Source: Verticiella alkaliphila (GTDB lineage Bacteria > Pseudomonadota > Gammaproteobacteria > Burkholderiales > Burkholderiaceae_B). From it: a DNA stretch of 33,931 nucleotides. Each line of letters opens with the position of its first letter. The stretch's first letter is position 1. The translations under genes were made by a program, and so were the position numbers. Positions 1 to 10,280 of the stretch are shown here, piece after piece. Where the stretch lies: NCBI RefSeq assembly GCF_018904615.1, contig NZ_JADCNH010000044.1, forward strand, positions 1 through 33,931. Direction: 5' to 3'. The notes below the pieces were generated by a model that worked only from the letters and a program-made list of their open reading frames with translations, did no database searches and was not told the origin of the DNA.

Positions 1-2036
1 CGCGGCCACGCATGCCCAGCGCGGGTGCGGCGGCGGGCGTAGATGGCTTGCCGGACGGCAGTGCGGGTGCGGCGCTGCCGGGTTCTCGGTCGGCGCCGCG
101 CTGCCCAGGCGAGCTGGGCGGCCTGGCCCGGCAGGCTCGCCGCGCCCGCCCGCATGTCGATGACGTCGTCCGCACCCAGGCGGAAGATCGCCACGGCTTC
201 GCTCAGGCGGCTGGCCTGGGCTTCCAGCGAGGCTGAGGCCGCGGCAGCCTGTTCCACCAGCGCGGCGTTCTGCTGCGTGGAGCTGTCCATCTGGCCGATG
301 GCCTGATTGACCTGCGCGATGCCGTGCGCCTGTTCTTCGGACGCCGATGCGATCTCGCGCATGATGTGGGTGGCGCGCTCCACGGCGCTCACGATGCCCT
401 GCATCGTGCGCGCAGCCTCCTGGACTTCGCCCGTGCCCGTGGACACGCGCTTGACGGACGCATCGATGAGACCCTTGATGTCCTTGGCAGCGCCGGCACT
501 GCGCTGCGCGAGCGCCCGCACTTCGCTGGCGACCACGGCGAAGCCCTTGCCCTGCTCGCCGGCGCGTGCGGCTTCGACCGCCGCGTTCAGCGCGAGGATG
601 TTGGTCTGGAAGGCGATGCTCTCGATCACCCCGATGATGTCGGCGATCTCGCGCGAGCTCGCGGAGATCCCGTCCATGGTCGTCACCAGACGTTGCACCG
701 TCTGGCCACCGTCCGTGGCCACGGTCGAGGCGTCCTGCGCCAGGCCGCTCGCCTGATTGGCGTTGTCGGCGTTGTTCTTCACGGTGGCAGCAAGCTGCTC
801 CATGCTGGCAGCCGTCTGCTCGAGCGCGGCGGCCTGCTGCTCCGAACGCGACGACAGATCCGAATTGCCCAGCGCGATCTCCCGCACGCCTGCGTTGATC
901 TCATCCACGCCTTGACGCACAGATTGCACCGTGCGGGCGAGAAAGCCCTGCATCGTGGCCATGGCCTGCAGCACCTGGCCGAACTCGTCCTGGCGGCGGG
1001 TATCGATCTGACCGCTCAGGTCGCCCTGGGCAATGCGGTTGGCCACGCTCACAGTCTCCGCCAGCGGGCGATTGATCCGGCGGGCGAGGAACCATGCCAT
1101 CAGCAGCCCCGCCAGCAGCGCGATCGCCGCGGCAGTGAGAATGATCGGCGCGGCAAGCTCGCTCGCCGCGTGCATGTCCTTCTCGCCGGTGGCCGACAGC
1201 GCAGCAGCGGCGTTCGCCAACTGGCCGGCGATCGTGTCCATCTGCTCACCGATCTCGCGCTCTTGCGCGACCGACGGCAGATAGTCGCTGACCAGGCCGC
1301 GGAAGTACGTCATTTCCTCGACGATGTCAGCCACCATCTTCGCCTCGGCGGGTGGCATCTGCATGCCGATGGCGTCCGTGCGGCGCGCAGTGCGCTCCAG
1401 ATCCGCTTGCACCTGGGTTTGGGTCACACTGGTGTCACCTGCGGCGAGCGCGCGCATCTCGTACATCGAGTAGGCAAGCGCGCGCTCGAGTTCGCTCGCC
1501 ATGACGGCGAACTGCGTGAGCCCTTCACCATACTCGATAGACCCTTGCGCGACGGCGGTCGCCAGGCGATCCGAGAACTCGCCATAAGCCTTGCGCAAAT
1601 CGCCCGCACTCGCCGTGAACAGTTGCAGCGTCCGCGTCTGCTGGGTGCGCTCGAGGACGAGGTCGCCCCGACGGTTACGGTACGTGGCCGCCCAGGCGTC
1701 GATGCGATTGAGCTCTTCGAGTGCCTCCTCGCTCCACGTGAGACCGCGCGCCTCCTGAACGGCACGCTGCAGCTCGACCAGGGCGGCTTCGCCCGCGCGA
1801 ACGTGCGCCTCGTTCCCCGAAATGCGATACAGCAGGTTCTCGCGCGACGCCACGCTCGCCGACGACTGGATGTCCATGGCCAGATCGAGCTTGCGGCTTT
1901 CGGCGAGGATGTTCGCGGAGGTGTAAAGGCCTGCGGCGCCGACCAGGGCTGTCATCAACAGCAGGAAGGCGAAACCGAGATAGAGACGGGTTGAGATACG
2001 CATGCCGCGCGGGCCGCGGGCTTTCGAGGAACGCAT
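1..2036 (-). CDS. Methyl-accepting chemotaxis protein, C-terminus cut by window edge
   Basis: This is a transmembrane chemoreceptor that would signal to CheA/CheW. From the ATG at 2036 it has a basic N-terminus, a first membrane segment at about residues 18-37, a periplasmic region of about 250 residues, a second membrane segment at about 293-316, a HAMP linker, and the conserved signalling hairpin with the core [19 protein letters not shown] near residues 470-490. A periplasmic domain of this length fits the helical bimodular (HBM) class, which is inference; the ligand cannot be read. I chose the ATG at 2036 because AAGAGAG lies just upstream; an in-frame ATG at 2003 lacks a ribosome site. 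The last 40 or so visible residues are extremely Arg-rich, while another frame gives an Ala/Pro-rich tail more usual for this family, so a late frameshift is possible. The stop lies outside the window. Confidence 0.93.
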   Translation of the reverse strand, partial: MRSSKARGPRGMRISTRLYLGFAFLLLMTALVGAAGLYTSANILAESRKLDLAMDIQSSASVASRENLLYRISGNEAHVRAGEAALVELQRAVQEARGLTWSEEALEELNRIDAWAATYRNRRGDLVLERTQQTRTLQLFTASAGDLRKAYGEFSDRLATAVAQGSIEYGEGLTQFAVMASELERALAYSMYEMRALAAGDTSVTQTQVQADLERTARRTDAIGMQMPPAEAKMVADIVEEMTYFRGLVSDYLPSVAQEREIGEQMDTIAGQLANAAAALSATGEKDMHAASELAAPIILTAAAIALLAGLLMAWFLARRINRPLAETVSVANRIAQGDLSGQIDTRRQDEFGQVLQAMATMQGFLARTVQSVRQGVDEINAGVREIALGNSDLSSRSEQQAAALEQTAASMEQLAATVKNNADNANQASGLAQDASTVATDGGQTVQRLVTTMDGISASSREIADIIGVIESIAFQTNILALNAAVEAARAGEQGKGFAVVASEVRALAQRSAGAAKDIKGLIDASVKRVSTGTGEVQEAARTMQGIVSAVERATHIMREIASASEEQAHGIAQVNQAIGQMDSSTQQNAALVEQAAAASASLEAQASRLSEAVAIFRLGADDVIDMRAGAASLPGQAAQLAWAARRRPRTRQRRTRTAVRQAIYARRRTRAGHAWP

Positions 2037-2177
2037 GAAACTCTCTTGGGTGGGAGATGTTGGCAGGCTGCCGATGATCGATCGGCGCCGCGCTCCCAGA
2101 CCCGTGGCCGGGCCGGGGCAACACGGTGCCCCGATACTACCCGTCACATCCAGATACCAAGAGGCAGAACAAGGCGC
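2037..2177. other. Intergenic region with two inverted repeats
   Basis: This gap separates the chemoreceptor start from the end of the NUDIX/MBL gene, both on the minus strand. It holds a 7-bp stem at 2114-2133 (CGGGGCA and TGCCCCG around a 6-base loop) and a 6-bp stem at 2070-2086 (GCCGAT and ATCGGC). Neither is followed by a T run on the minus strand, so they are weak terminator candidates at best. I looked for a flagellar sigma-28 promoter in front of the chemoreceptor; a GCCGATCG is present but no matching TAAA element lies upstream. Confidence 0.4.
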
Positions 2178-3896
2178 CTATCCGCCCTCTGTTCCCGCGT
2201 TTGTCGCATGCCAGACGCCGTCCTGCAGACTCACCTTTTCATCCTTCTCGAGCTTGTCAAGATGCGCCTGCAAGGAACGCGCTGCGACCTTTTTGAGAGG
2301 CCCTGAGATATGCGCATACACGCGGGGGAGCAGTGCCTCGGTGGTGGCGGGCCCGTCGGTCTGCAGGGCACGCAGGATCACCGCTTCGCGGCGCAGGCGG
2401 TGCGCGATGAGTTCGCGGACCACACCCTGTGGATCATCCATGAGAAAGCCGTGAGCGGGCGCGATGTGGCCGATGTCCTCAGCCAGCAGCCGCTCCAGCG
2501 AGGCGAGATACGTCCGCATGTCGCCATCCGGCGGATTGATGACCACCGTCGAGCCTTGCATGATGTGATCGCCCGAGAAGAGCAGGCGCGTCGCCGGATG
2601 CAGATAGCACAGGTGATTGCTCGCATGACCCGGCGTGTGCAACACCTGCAGCGTGCCCGCGCGCGTCGGGATGCTGTCCCCGTCCTCGGGGCAGTATTCG
2701 GGCGCGAACGTCTGGTCCTGGACACCAGGCGGTGCTGGCAGGCCGATGACGCTTGCGCCGGTCTGGGCCTTGAGCAGCGCGGCCGCGGGCGAATGATCCG
2801 AATGCGTGTGCGTGACGAGGATCTGGGTGATCGGCCCCGGCGCGTGGGCGAGGATGGCGCGCACGTGCTCCGGATCCGCCGGACCGGGATCGATCACCGT
2901 GACGCCCTCGGCATCGCCCAGGAGGTAGGTATTGGTACCTGGCCCCGTCATGTAGCTCGGGTTGGCCGCGGTGAGTCGCCAGACGCCCTCGGCCAGACGC
3001 ACGGCCGTCCCGGGCACGATCTGGCACAAGGCCTGGCCATGCCCATGCGGATCGATGAAGCCGAGCTCGGCGTAACAGGCATCGCGCGGTCCGACGACGT
3101 GCCGGCCCTTGGGCCCCGTGCCAACGCGCGGCATGCGGGCAGCAATGCCGCTCACCCCGCGCGCGTGCGCCATGAGGTCGGCCACGGTGGCGAAACCGCT
3201 CAGGGCCTGCAGGGTTTCGCGCGTGGCATAGACGAGCGAGAAACTGCCCTGGGCATGGCGCTCGAGCGCGTCGGCCGGCCGGATCCAGACGCTGTCGACG
3301 GTCTCGGCCTCGTCATGCGAGGCGAGCTGGCCGAGCGGCGCGGGCGCCACGAAAAAGCGTGTGTCGTAGCGACGGTTCATCCCCACCGGAGTGATCCAGT
3401 GCGCGAAGTACACCATGCGGTCCAGGGTGAGCCGCAGCGACTCGGCTGCGCATAGTTCCGCGAATGTGGTTCGCCCCGCGTTCAGGGCGCGGCGCAGCTC
3501 GGCGAATCGGGCGGCCACCTCAGGTTGGGCAAAGTCCAGCGCGTCGCCGTCACGCCGCTGCGCGAGCAGCAGACCGGCTTCCTCGAAACATTCGCGCACA
3601 GCGCCGACCCAATAACCCAGCCCCCCAGCGGGCAGACCCAACGCGGCGCTCGCGGTGGCATCGTTGAGTTCGCCCGCGAAGGCGGCAATGCCGGGCTCGC
3701 TGTCGGCGGCATCCACGCCGCCACCCGGGAAGACGTTCGCGCCCGGCACGAAATCCGCCTTGCCGGTGCGCTGGAGCATGAACACCTCCAGCCCCTCTTC
3801 GCCATCGCGCGCGAGGATGAGCAACGCCGCCGGACGCGGCACGACGGGGCTCGGCAATTCGGCGCCGGCAACAGGGATCACTGGCGTGGGCGTCAT
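2178..3896 (-). CDS. NUDIX hydrolase / metallo-beta-lactamase fold fusion protein
   Basis: This 572-residue protein joins two hydrolase folds. The N-terminal half is a NUDIX domain in which FPGGGVD and the RECFEEAGLLL half of the box are separated by a roughly 35-residue insertion, as in NUDT19-like (CoA diphosphatase type) proteins. The C-terminal half is a metallo-beta-lactamase domain with the metal motif THTHSDH, then HTPGHA and FSGDH, followed by a winged-helix-like tail of about 80 residues as in LACTB2-type enzymes. Substrates are not determined by the sequence. The start at 3896 forms an ATGA overlap with the stop of the upstream crotonase gene, so translation is probably coupled; a longer open frame to 3947 lies inside that gene and was not used. 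The neighbours (crotonase, SDR) suggest a role in acyl-CoA metabolism or CoA clean-up, which is inference. Confidence 0.88.
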   Translation of the reverse strand: MTPTPVIPVAGAELPSPVVPRPAALLILARDGEEGLEVFMLQRTGKADFVPGANVFPGGGVDAADSEPGIAAFAGELNDATASAALGLPAGGLGYWVGAVRECFEEAGLLLAQRRDGDALDFAQPEVAARFAELRRALNAGRTTFAELCAAESLRLTLDRMVYFAHWITPVGMNRRYDTRFFVAPAPLGQLASHDEAETVDSVWIRPADALERHAQGSFSLVYATRETLQALSGFATVADLMAHARGVSGIAARMPRVGTGPKGRHVVGPRDACYAELGFIDPHGHGQALCQIVPGTAVRLAEGVWRLTAANPSYMTGPGTNTYLLGDAEGVTVIDPGPADPEHVRAILAHAPGPITQILVTHTHSDHSPAAALLKAQTGASVIGLPAPPGVQDQTFAPEYCPEDGDSIPTRAGTLQVLHTPGHASNHLCYLHPATRLLFSGDHIMQGSTVVINPPDGDMRTYLASLERLLAEDIGHIAPAHGFLMDDPQGVVRELIAHRLRREAVILRALQTDGPATTEALLPRVYAHISGPLKKVAARSLQAHLDKLEKDEKVSLQDGVWHATNAGTEGG

Positions 3897-4687
3897 GCTG
3901 CGTCTCCGCTTTGAGCCCTGCCCCGCGAGCGGACCTGCGTTTCCCAATCCCGCACACCAGGCGCATCGAACCGTCTCGCCGCGTCGCCGCGCGCACGTTC
4001 GTAGGCACGTGCCTCGCCCATCGGCATGGCATACCCCTCGTCGATCAGACGCTTCATGCTGCGCAGCATGGCGGGATCGGCCTCCAGCATGTCCAGCGCG
4101 AGACGCCGGGCCTGCGCGAGCAGCTCGGCGCCCGGCACGACGCGGTTGACCAAGCCCCAGGCATCGGCCTGCGCGGCCGAGAGAAAGTTGCCGGAGAACG
4201 ACAGTTCCTTGGCGCGCCAGATGCCCACTGTGCGCGAGAGCTTCTGCGACAACCCCCAGCCCGGCATGATGCCCACCCGCGCATGCGTGTCGGCAAAGCG
4301 GGCCTCCTCGGCGGCGAGCAGCACGTCACAGGCGAGCGCGAGTTCGAAGCCACCCGTGACGGCTACCCCATTGATGGCACCGATGACGGGTCCCGGAAAC
4401 GCTTCGATCGCAGCCACGGGATTGGCCGCTACCGAACTGTCGGCCGGCTGCGTCTGCGCCAGCTCCTTCAGGTCCAGGCCGGCGCAGAAGCCGCGCCCGG
4501 CCCCGGTGAGGATCACGACGCGCACAGCAGGGTCCTCGGCCAGTGCCGTGAACGTGTCGGCAAGCTCAGCACGCAAGGCCCGCGAGAGCGCGTTGAGCGC
4601 CGCAGGGCGATTCAGGGTGACCACGGCGTAGCCCGCCGGGTCGCGCTCGACGCGCACCAGCGCGTCGGCGGAGGAATGTTCGGACAT
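3893..4687 (-). CDS. Enoyl-CoA hydratase/isomerase (crotonase) family protein
   Basis: This 264-residue protein has the crotonase fold. The oxyanion-hole regions are visible as GRGFCAGLDLKEL and VTGGFELALACD, the latter carrying one of the two acidic residues used by enoyl-CoA hydratase. At the position of the second catalytic Glu (E164 of rat crotonase) the sequence FADTHARVGIMPGWG has His, so it may not be a classical hydratase; it could be an isomerase, a thioesterase-like member or a hydratase with altered chemistry. It is the middle gene of an SDR - crotonase - NUDIX/MBL set: it starts 19 bases after the SDR stop and its own TGA overlaps the next ATG. No strong ribosome site is visible before the ATG at 4687. 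Confidence 0.88.
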   Translation of the reverse strand: MSEHSSADALVRVERDPAGYAVVTLNRPAALNALSRALRAELADTFTALAEDPAVRVVILTGAGRGFCAGLDLKELAQTQPADSSVAANPVAAIEAFPGPVIGAINGVAVTGGFELALACDVLLAAEEARFADTHARVGIMPGWGLSQKLSRTVGIWRAKELSFSGNFLSAAQADAWGLVNRVVPGAELLAQARRLALDMLEADPAMLRSMKRLIDEGYAMPMGEARAYERARGDAARRFDAPGVRDWETQVRSRGRAQSGDAA

Positions 4688-4706
4688 GGGCGTTCTGCCA
4701 GAGGAA

Positions 4707-5480
4707 TCAGAAAAGCGAGTAACCGCCGTCGATCACGAAGGTGTCGCCGGTGTGATAGCGCGAGGCGTCGCTCATCAGGTAGACCGCGATGCCGCCGAAG
4801 TCGTCGCCCGTGCCCCAGCGACGCATGGGAATGCGCGGCATGACGGCGTCGTGAAAGCGCGTGTCGTTCGTCTTTCGCGCCGTCATGTCCGTGGCAATCC
4901 AGCCCGGCAACACCGAATGGGCGCGGATGCCGTGGCGCGCATGCTCCACCGCCAGCGAGCGCACCATCGAGATGACGGCGCCCTTGGTCGCTGCATAGTG
5001 CTCAGCGCGTGGCGCGCCCTCGATCGCCGCCAGCGAGGCGGTGCCGACCAGGACGCCGCCTTCGCCGCGCTCGACCATGTGGCGCGCCGCCTCGCGAAAG
5101 GTAAAGAAGACCCCGTCCAGATTCACGCGCATGACGCGACGCCATTCCTCGGCGGGCATGTCGCGAAAGGCGACCGCGCCGCGACCGCTCACCCCGGCGT
5201 TGGCAAAGCAGCCATCCACGCGCCCGAAGGTATCGACCGTGCGGGCGAAGGCGTCCACGACTTGGGCCTCCTCGCCCACGTCGCAGGTCAGTGCGAGCAC
5301 ACGGCGCCCGGCCGCCTTCACGATCTCGGCGGCCGCCGCGTTCTTCTCGGCGTTCGTGCCCCAGAGCGCGATGTCGGCGCCCGCGGCGGCCAGCGCCTGG
5401 ACGAAGCCCAGCCCGATGCCACCGTTGCCGCCCGTCACCAGCGCCACCTTGCCGGTCAGATCGAAGGGTTGGTATGTCAT
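4707..5480 (-). CDS. Short-chain dehydrogenase/reductase (SDR), NAD(P)-dependent
   Basis: This 257-residue classical SDR has a Rossmann fold with the cofactor motif TGGNGGIG near residues 15-22, the NAG motif (FANAGVSG), the catalytic Ser in GTASLAA and the YAATK catalytic pair. A C-terminal IDGGY motif is typical of the 3-oxoacyl-ACP reductase/glucose dehydrogenase-like group. The substrate is unknown; linkage to a crotonase-fold gene suggests a hydroxyacyl substrate. The ATG at 5480 fits the family N-terminus (MTYQPFDLTGKVALVTGG), with GGGAGG upstream, though at a long spacing. The open frame continues to 5567 but would overlap gmk and adds residues foreign to the family. It is divergent from gmk, with 71 bases between the starts. 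Confidence 0.9.
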   Translation of the reverse strand: MTYQPFDLTGKVALVTGGNGGIGLGFVQALAAAGADIALWGTNAEKNAAAAEIVKAAGRRVLALTCDVGEEAQVVDAFARTVDTFGRVDGCFANAGVSGRGAVAFRDMPAEEWRRVMRVNLDGVFFTFREAARHMVERGEGGVLVGTASLAAIEGAPRAEHYAATKGAVISMVRSLAVEHARHGIRAHSVLPGWIATDMTARKTNDTRFHDAVMPRIPMRRWGTGDDFGGIAVYLMSDASRYHTGDTFVIDGGYSLF

Positions 5481-5539
5481 GTGTCTCGTACGCCTCCCGG
5501 TGATTTTCTTGGTTTCAGTACGGATCATACCCGCCGCGC

Positions 5540-5551
5540 TAAAATACCTCG
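5540..5551 (+). promoter_or_regulatory. Candidate -10 element of gmk, possibly a leaderless transcript
   Basis: TAAAAT at 5540-5545 matches the sigma-70 -10 consensus at five of six positions and ends only six bases before the gmk ATG. A start site about seven bases downstream would fall at or next to the A of the ATG, and no Shine-Dalgarno sequence lies upstream. No convincing -35 hexamer is visible 16-18 bases upstream. Confidence 0.35.
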
Positions 5552-6205
5552 ATGACCTCCCATGCACATGCGCCGCTTGCCGGCAATGTCTTCGTCGTCG
5601 CCGCGCCCAGCGGCGGCGGCAAATCCAGCCTCGTCGCGAGCCTCCTTGCCAGCGACCCCGCCATTCAGTTGTCCGTGTCCTGCACCACGCGCGAGCCGCG
5701 TCCGGGCGAACAGGATGGCCGCGAGTACCGATTCGTCAGCCGTGAAGCCTTCGAGCAGATGCGCGAGCAAGGCGAGCTGCTCGAGTGGGCCAAGGTGCAC
5801 GGCAATTACTACGGCACGCCGCGCCGCTGGATCCTCGATGCCGCCGCGCGCGGCGTGGACGTGATCCTCGAGATCGACTGGCAGGGCGCACGCCAGGTGC
5901 GCCAGCAGTTCCCGGCCGCCGTGGGGATCTTCATCGTGCCCCCGTCCATCGACGTGCTTGAGCAGCGTCTCAACAGCCGGGGGCAGGATTCGCCCCAGGT
6001 GATCGCACGTCGACTCCTGGCCGCGGGCAGCGAGATCGCACACGCGCCCGAGTTCGAATATGTTATTATTAATCAAGACTTTAGCGTAGCGCTTGAAGAA
6101 ATGCGCACGGTCGTGCGTGCAAGTCGTCTTCGCTACGCCAACCAATCCGCACGGCATACCGAGCTTTTCACGCAGCTCGGCATCCAGGCGAGCGATAATT
6201 CTTGA
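5552..6205 (+). CDS. gmk: Guanylate kinase
   Basis: Guanylate kinase phosphorylates GMP to GDP with ATP in the cytosol. The 217-residue protein has the P-loop APSGGGKSS at about residues 18-26, the GMP-binding segment with [11 protein letters not shown] and DGREYRFVS, the [13 protein letters not shown] segment and [10 protein letters not shown], all in family order and at the usual length. It opens the gmk-rpoZ-spoT cluster, which ties guanine nucleotide supply to ppGpp metabolism. There is no ribosome-binding site before the ATG, and a -10-like TAAAAT ends six bases upstream. Near its 3' end (about 6056-6085) codon use switches to AT-rich codons in an otherwise GC-rich gene. Confidence 0.97.
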   Translation: MTSHAHAPLAGNVFVVAAPSGGGKSSLVASLLASDPAIQLSVSCTTREPRPGEQDGREYRFVSREAFEQMREQGELLEWAKVHGNYYGTPRRWILDAAARGVDVILEIDWQGARQVRQQFPAAVGIFIVPPSIDVLEQRLNSRGQDSPQVIARRLLAAGSEIAHAPEFEYVIINQDFSVALEEMRTVVRASRLRYANQSARHTELFTQLGIQASDNS

Positions 6206-6261
6206 TGCGCGTGGCGCCCTGAGGCGCCCGCGCTGCATTGCGTTTTCACAAGGAACCCCTC

Positions 6262-6465
6262 ATGGCCCGCATCACCGTCGAAGACTGCCTGGATCGCATC
6301 CCCAACCGCTTCAAGCTCACCCTGGCTGCCACCTATCGCGCTCGTGAACTGGCCCAAGGCCACATGGCCCGCGTCGACAGCAAGGACAAGCCGACCGTCA
6401 CCGCCTTGCGCGAAGTGGCCGCTGGCGTGACCGGTGTGGAAATGCTGCGCAAGGTTCCCACCTGA
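6262..6465 (+). CDS. rpoZ: DNA-directed RNA polymerase omega subunit
   Basis: The 67-residue omega subunit helps RNA polymerase assembly and forms part of a ppGpp binding site in proteobacteria. The conserved start [17 protein letters not shown] and the following TYRARELA segment are diagnostic. The ATG at 6262 is preceded by AAGGA; an in-frame ATG at 6238 would add eight non-conserved residues. It lies 56 bases after gmk and 13 bases before spoT, and the three are probably co-transcribed. Confidence 0.97.
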   Translation: MARITVEDCLDRIPNRFKLTLAATYRARELAQGHMARVDSKDKPTVTALREVAAGVTGVEMLRKVPT

Positions 6466-6478
6466 TCGGACAGACCGC

Positions 6479-8701
<2,223 letters not shown>

Positions 8702-8711
8702 AACGACAAGA

Positions 8712-8736
8712 CCGGCGCTACGCGCCGGCCTTTTTT
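8712..8736 (+). terminator. Rho-independent terminator after spoT
   Basis: A perfect 7-bp stem (CCGGCGC at 8712-8718 and GCGCCGG at 8722-8728) with a three-base loop is followed by CC and six T residues at 8731-8736. It lies 11 bases after the spoT stop, between the convergent spoT and greB genes. In the other direction the hairpin lacks a good T run, so it mainly serves the gmk-rpoZ-spoT transcript. Confidence 0.9.
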
Positions 8737-8758
8737 CTTGATGGCGTGTCTTGGGCGC

Positions 8759-9325
8759 CTACTGCGGATCCGCTTCCGTGTACTCGACGTCCAGGATCTC
8801 GAGCGTCTGCACGCCACCGGGCGTGCGCAAACTCACGCTGTCGCCAATGCGCGCCTTGGTCAGCGCGCGCGCCACGGGCGAGATCCAGCTGATGCGGCCC
8901 TTGAGCGGCTCGGCCTCGTCCACCCCGACGATCTTCACGCGGATCTCTTCGCCGTCGTTATCCAGGTAGCTCACCGTGGCGCCGAAGAAGACCTGATCAC
9001 GATTCTGTTGCGCTGCGGGATCCACCACTTCGGCAATGTCCAGCCGTTTGGTGAGAAAGCGCATGCGCCGATCGATCTCGCGCAGGCGACGCTTGCCGTA
9101 CAGATAGTCGCCGTTCTCGGAGCGGTCACCGTTGGACGCTGCCCAGGACACCACCTGCACCACGGCGGGGCGCTCCACCGTCATCAGGTGAACGAGCTCT
9201 TCGCGAAGCCGGGCATAGCCGCCTGGCGTCAGGTAATTGCGCGTGCCCTTGGGCAGCGCAAGCTCGGCCGGGACGGCATCATCATCGTCGTCCTGGTCGG
9301 TTTCCTTGGTGAAGGCCTTGCTCAC
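8759..9325 (-). CDS. greB: Transcription elongation factor GreB
   Basis: GreB rescues backtracked RNA polymerase by stimulating transcript cleavage. The 188-residue protein starts with the family signature SKAFTKETD, followed by an acidic stretch, an N-terminal coiled coil with the NGDRSENGDYLYGKRRLRE tip region, and an FKBP-like C-terminal domain (VFFGATVSYLDNDGEE, WISPVARAL). The start is a GTG at 9325: it overlaps the TGA of the upstream PHP gene as GTGA and has GGGAG eight bases upstream. A second GTG at 9340 would add five unconserved residues. Coupling to the RNA-processing-type gene upstream suggests co-expression. Confidence 0.96.
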   Translation of the reverse strand: MSKAFTKETDQDDDDDAVPAELALPKGTRNYLTPGGYARLREELVHLMTVERPAVVQVVSWAASNGDRSENGDYLYGKRRLREIDRRMRFLTKRLDIAEVVDPAAQQNRDQVFFGATVSYLDNDGEEIRVKIVGVDEAEPLKGRISWISPVARALTKARIGDSVSLRTPGGVQTLEILDVEYTEADPQ

Positions 9326-10155
9326 AGCCACCGCTCCCACACCGGGGTGAGCCCTGCAGGCAGGGGGGGCAGCCCGCCCAGATCGACGCGGCCCTCGCCC
9401 GGCGCATGGAAATCCGAGCCGCGAGACGCCAGAAAGCCATACTGTCGGGCCACCTGGGCATACTCAGCGTACTGGTCGGGCGAATGGCTCCCCGTGACGA
9501 CCTCGATGCCCTCGCCGCCCAGATCGCGGAACGTCTCGTACAACGCGTGAAACGCGTTGGGCGTGTAGTCATACCGGCCCGGGTGCGCGATCACCGCCTG
9601 GCCACCCGCCGCACGGATCCAGCCGACGGCGTCTTCGAGGTTGGACCATTGCATGGGCACGAACGCGGGCTGGCCCGGGCCCAGAAAGCGTTCGAACACC
9701 TCCTGAATGTTGGCGCAATAGCCCCCATCCACCAGAAAGCGCGCGAAGTGCGTGCGGCTCACGAGATTGCGATTCCCCGCGAGCGCCAGGGCGCCTTCGT
9801 AGGCGCCGTCGATGCCCTGCCCCGCCAGGCGGCGTCCCATCTCGGCCGCGCGGCCCAGCCTGCCACTGCGGGTCTGGGCGAGCCCGGCCAGCAGGCCCGG
9901 GTGATCGATGTCCACCTGCAAGCCGACGATGTGCACCGTCTTGTTGGCCCAGGTCACGGACACCTCCACGCCTGGCACCAGCGTCATGCCCAGGCCTTGG
10001 GCGGCGCGAGTGGCCTCGGCCACGCCGCCCACCTCATCGTGATCGGTGAGCGCAAGCACATCCACCCCTTGCGCGTGAGCGCGCGCCACCACGTCAGCGG
10101 GCGCGAGTTCGCCGTCCGACACGGTAGAGTGGCAATGCAGGTCGATGTTCTTCAC
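9322..10155 (-). CDS. rnm: PHP-domain phosphoesterase (Rnm/YciV, formerly TrpH type)
   Basis: This 277-residue protein belongs to the polymerase and histidinol phosphatase (PHP) family. It begins with the metal motif DLHCHSTVSDGELAP, then LTDHDEVGG, PGVEVSV, a helical insertion and a late IAHPGRY and GSDFHAPGE. Studied relatives act as 3',5'-nucleoside bisphosphate phosphatases or as the 5'-3' exonuclease RNase AM (YciV/Rnm) that matures rRNA 5' ends; which activity applies here is inferred only from similarity. The GTG at 10155 is chosen because GGGAGG lies five bases upstream and the metal motif starts right after it. Its TGA overlaps the greB GTG. A terminator-like hairpin lies between the ribosome site and the upstream gene. 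Confidence 0.86.
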   Translation of the reverse strand: MKNIDLHCHSTVSDGELAPADVVARAHAQGVDVLALTDHDEVGGVAEATRAAQGLGMTLVPGVEVSVTWANKTVHIVGLQVDIDHPGLLAGLAQTRSGRLGRAAEMGRRLAGQGIDGAYEGALALAGNRNLVSRTHFARFLVDGGYCANIQEVFERFLGPGQPAFVPMQWSNLEDAVGWIRAAGGQAVIAHPGRYDYTPNAFHALYETFRDLGGEGIEVVTGSHSPDQYAEYAQVARQYGFLASRGSDFHAPGEGRVDLGGLPPLPAGLTPVWERWL

Positions 10156-10174
10156 GGCGGCCTCCCGTGCACGC

Positions 10175-10215
10175 AGGAAACAAAGGCCAAGACGTCCGTT
10201 CAGGGCGTCTCGGCC
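10175..10215 (-). terminator. Intrinsic terminator or attenuator between ldcA and rnm
   Basis: Read on the minus strand, GGCCGAGACG (10215-10206) can pair with CGTCTTGGCC (10194-10185), giving a 10-bp stem with one G-U pair and an 11-base loop, followed directly by TTTGTTTCC. This has the form of a rho-independent terminator. It ends only about 20-25 bases before the rnm GTG, so there is little room for a promoter after it. Either it ends ldcA transcription with the rnm promoter overlapping it, or it acts in the rnm leader as an attenuator. Confidence 0.65.
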
Positions 10216-10280
10216 GGATAGCCTGAAGATACCATGTTGCGCTGCACCCTGCCGGCCGGCGCCTGCAGGGCGACGCAGGC

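Noticed and set aside
324-1994. Plus-strand open frame of 556 codons opposite the chemoreceptor
   Set aside because: The minus strand has a full HAMP and signalling hairpin; the plus frame is His/Arg-rich with no family features.
2040-2110. Sigma-28 (FliA) promoter for the chemoreceptor
   Set aside because: A GCCGATCG is present but there is no TAAA-type -35 at the right distance, and the sequence is part of an inverted repeat.
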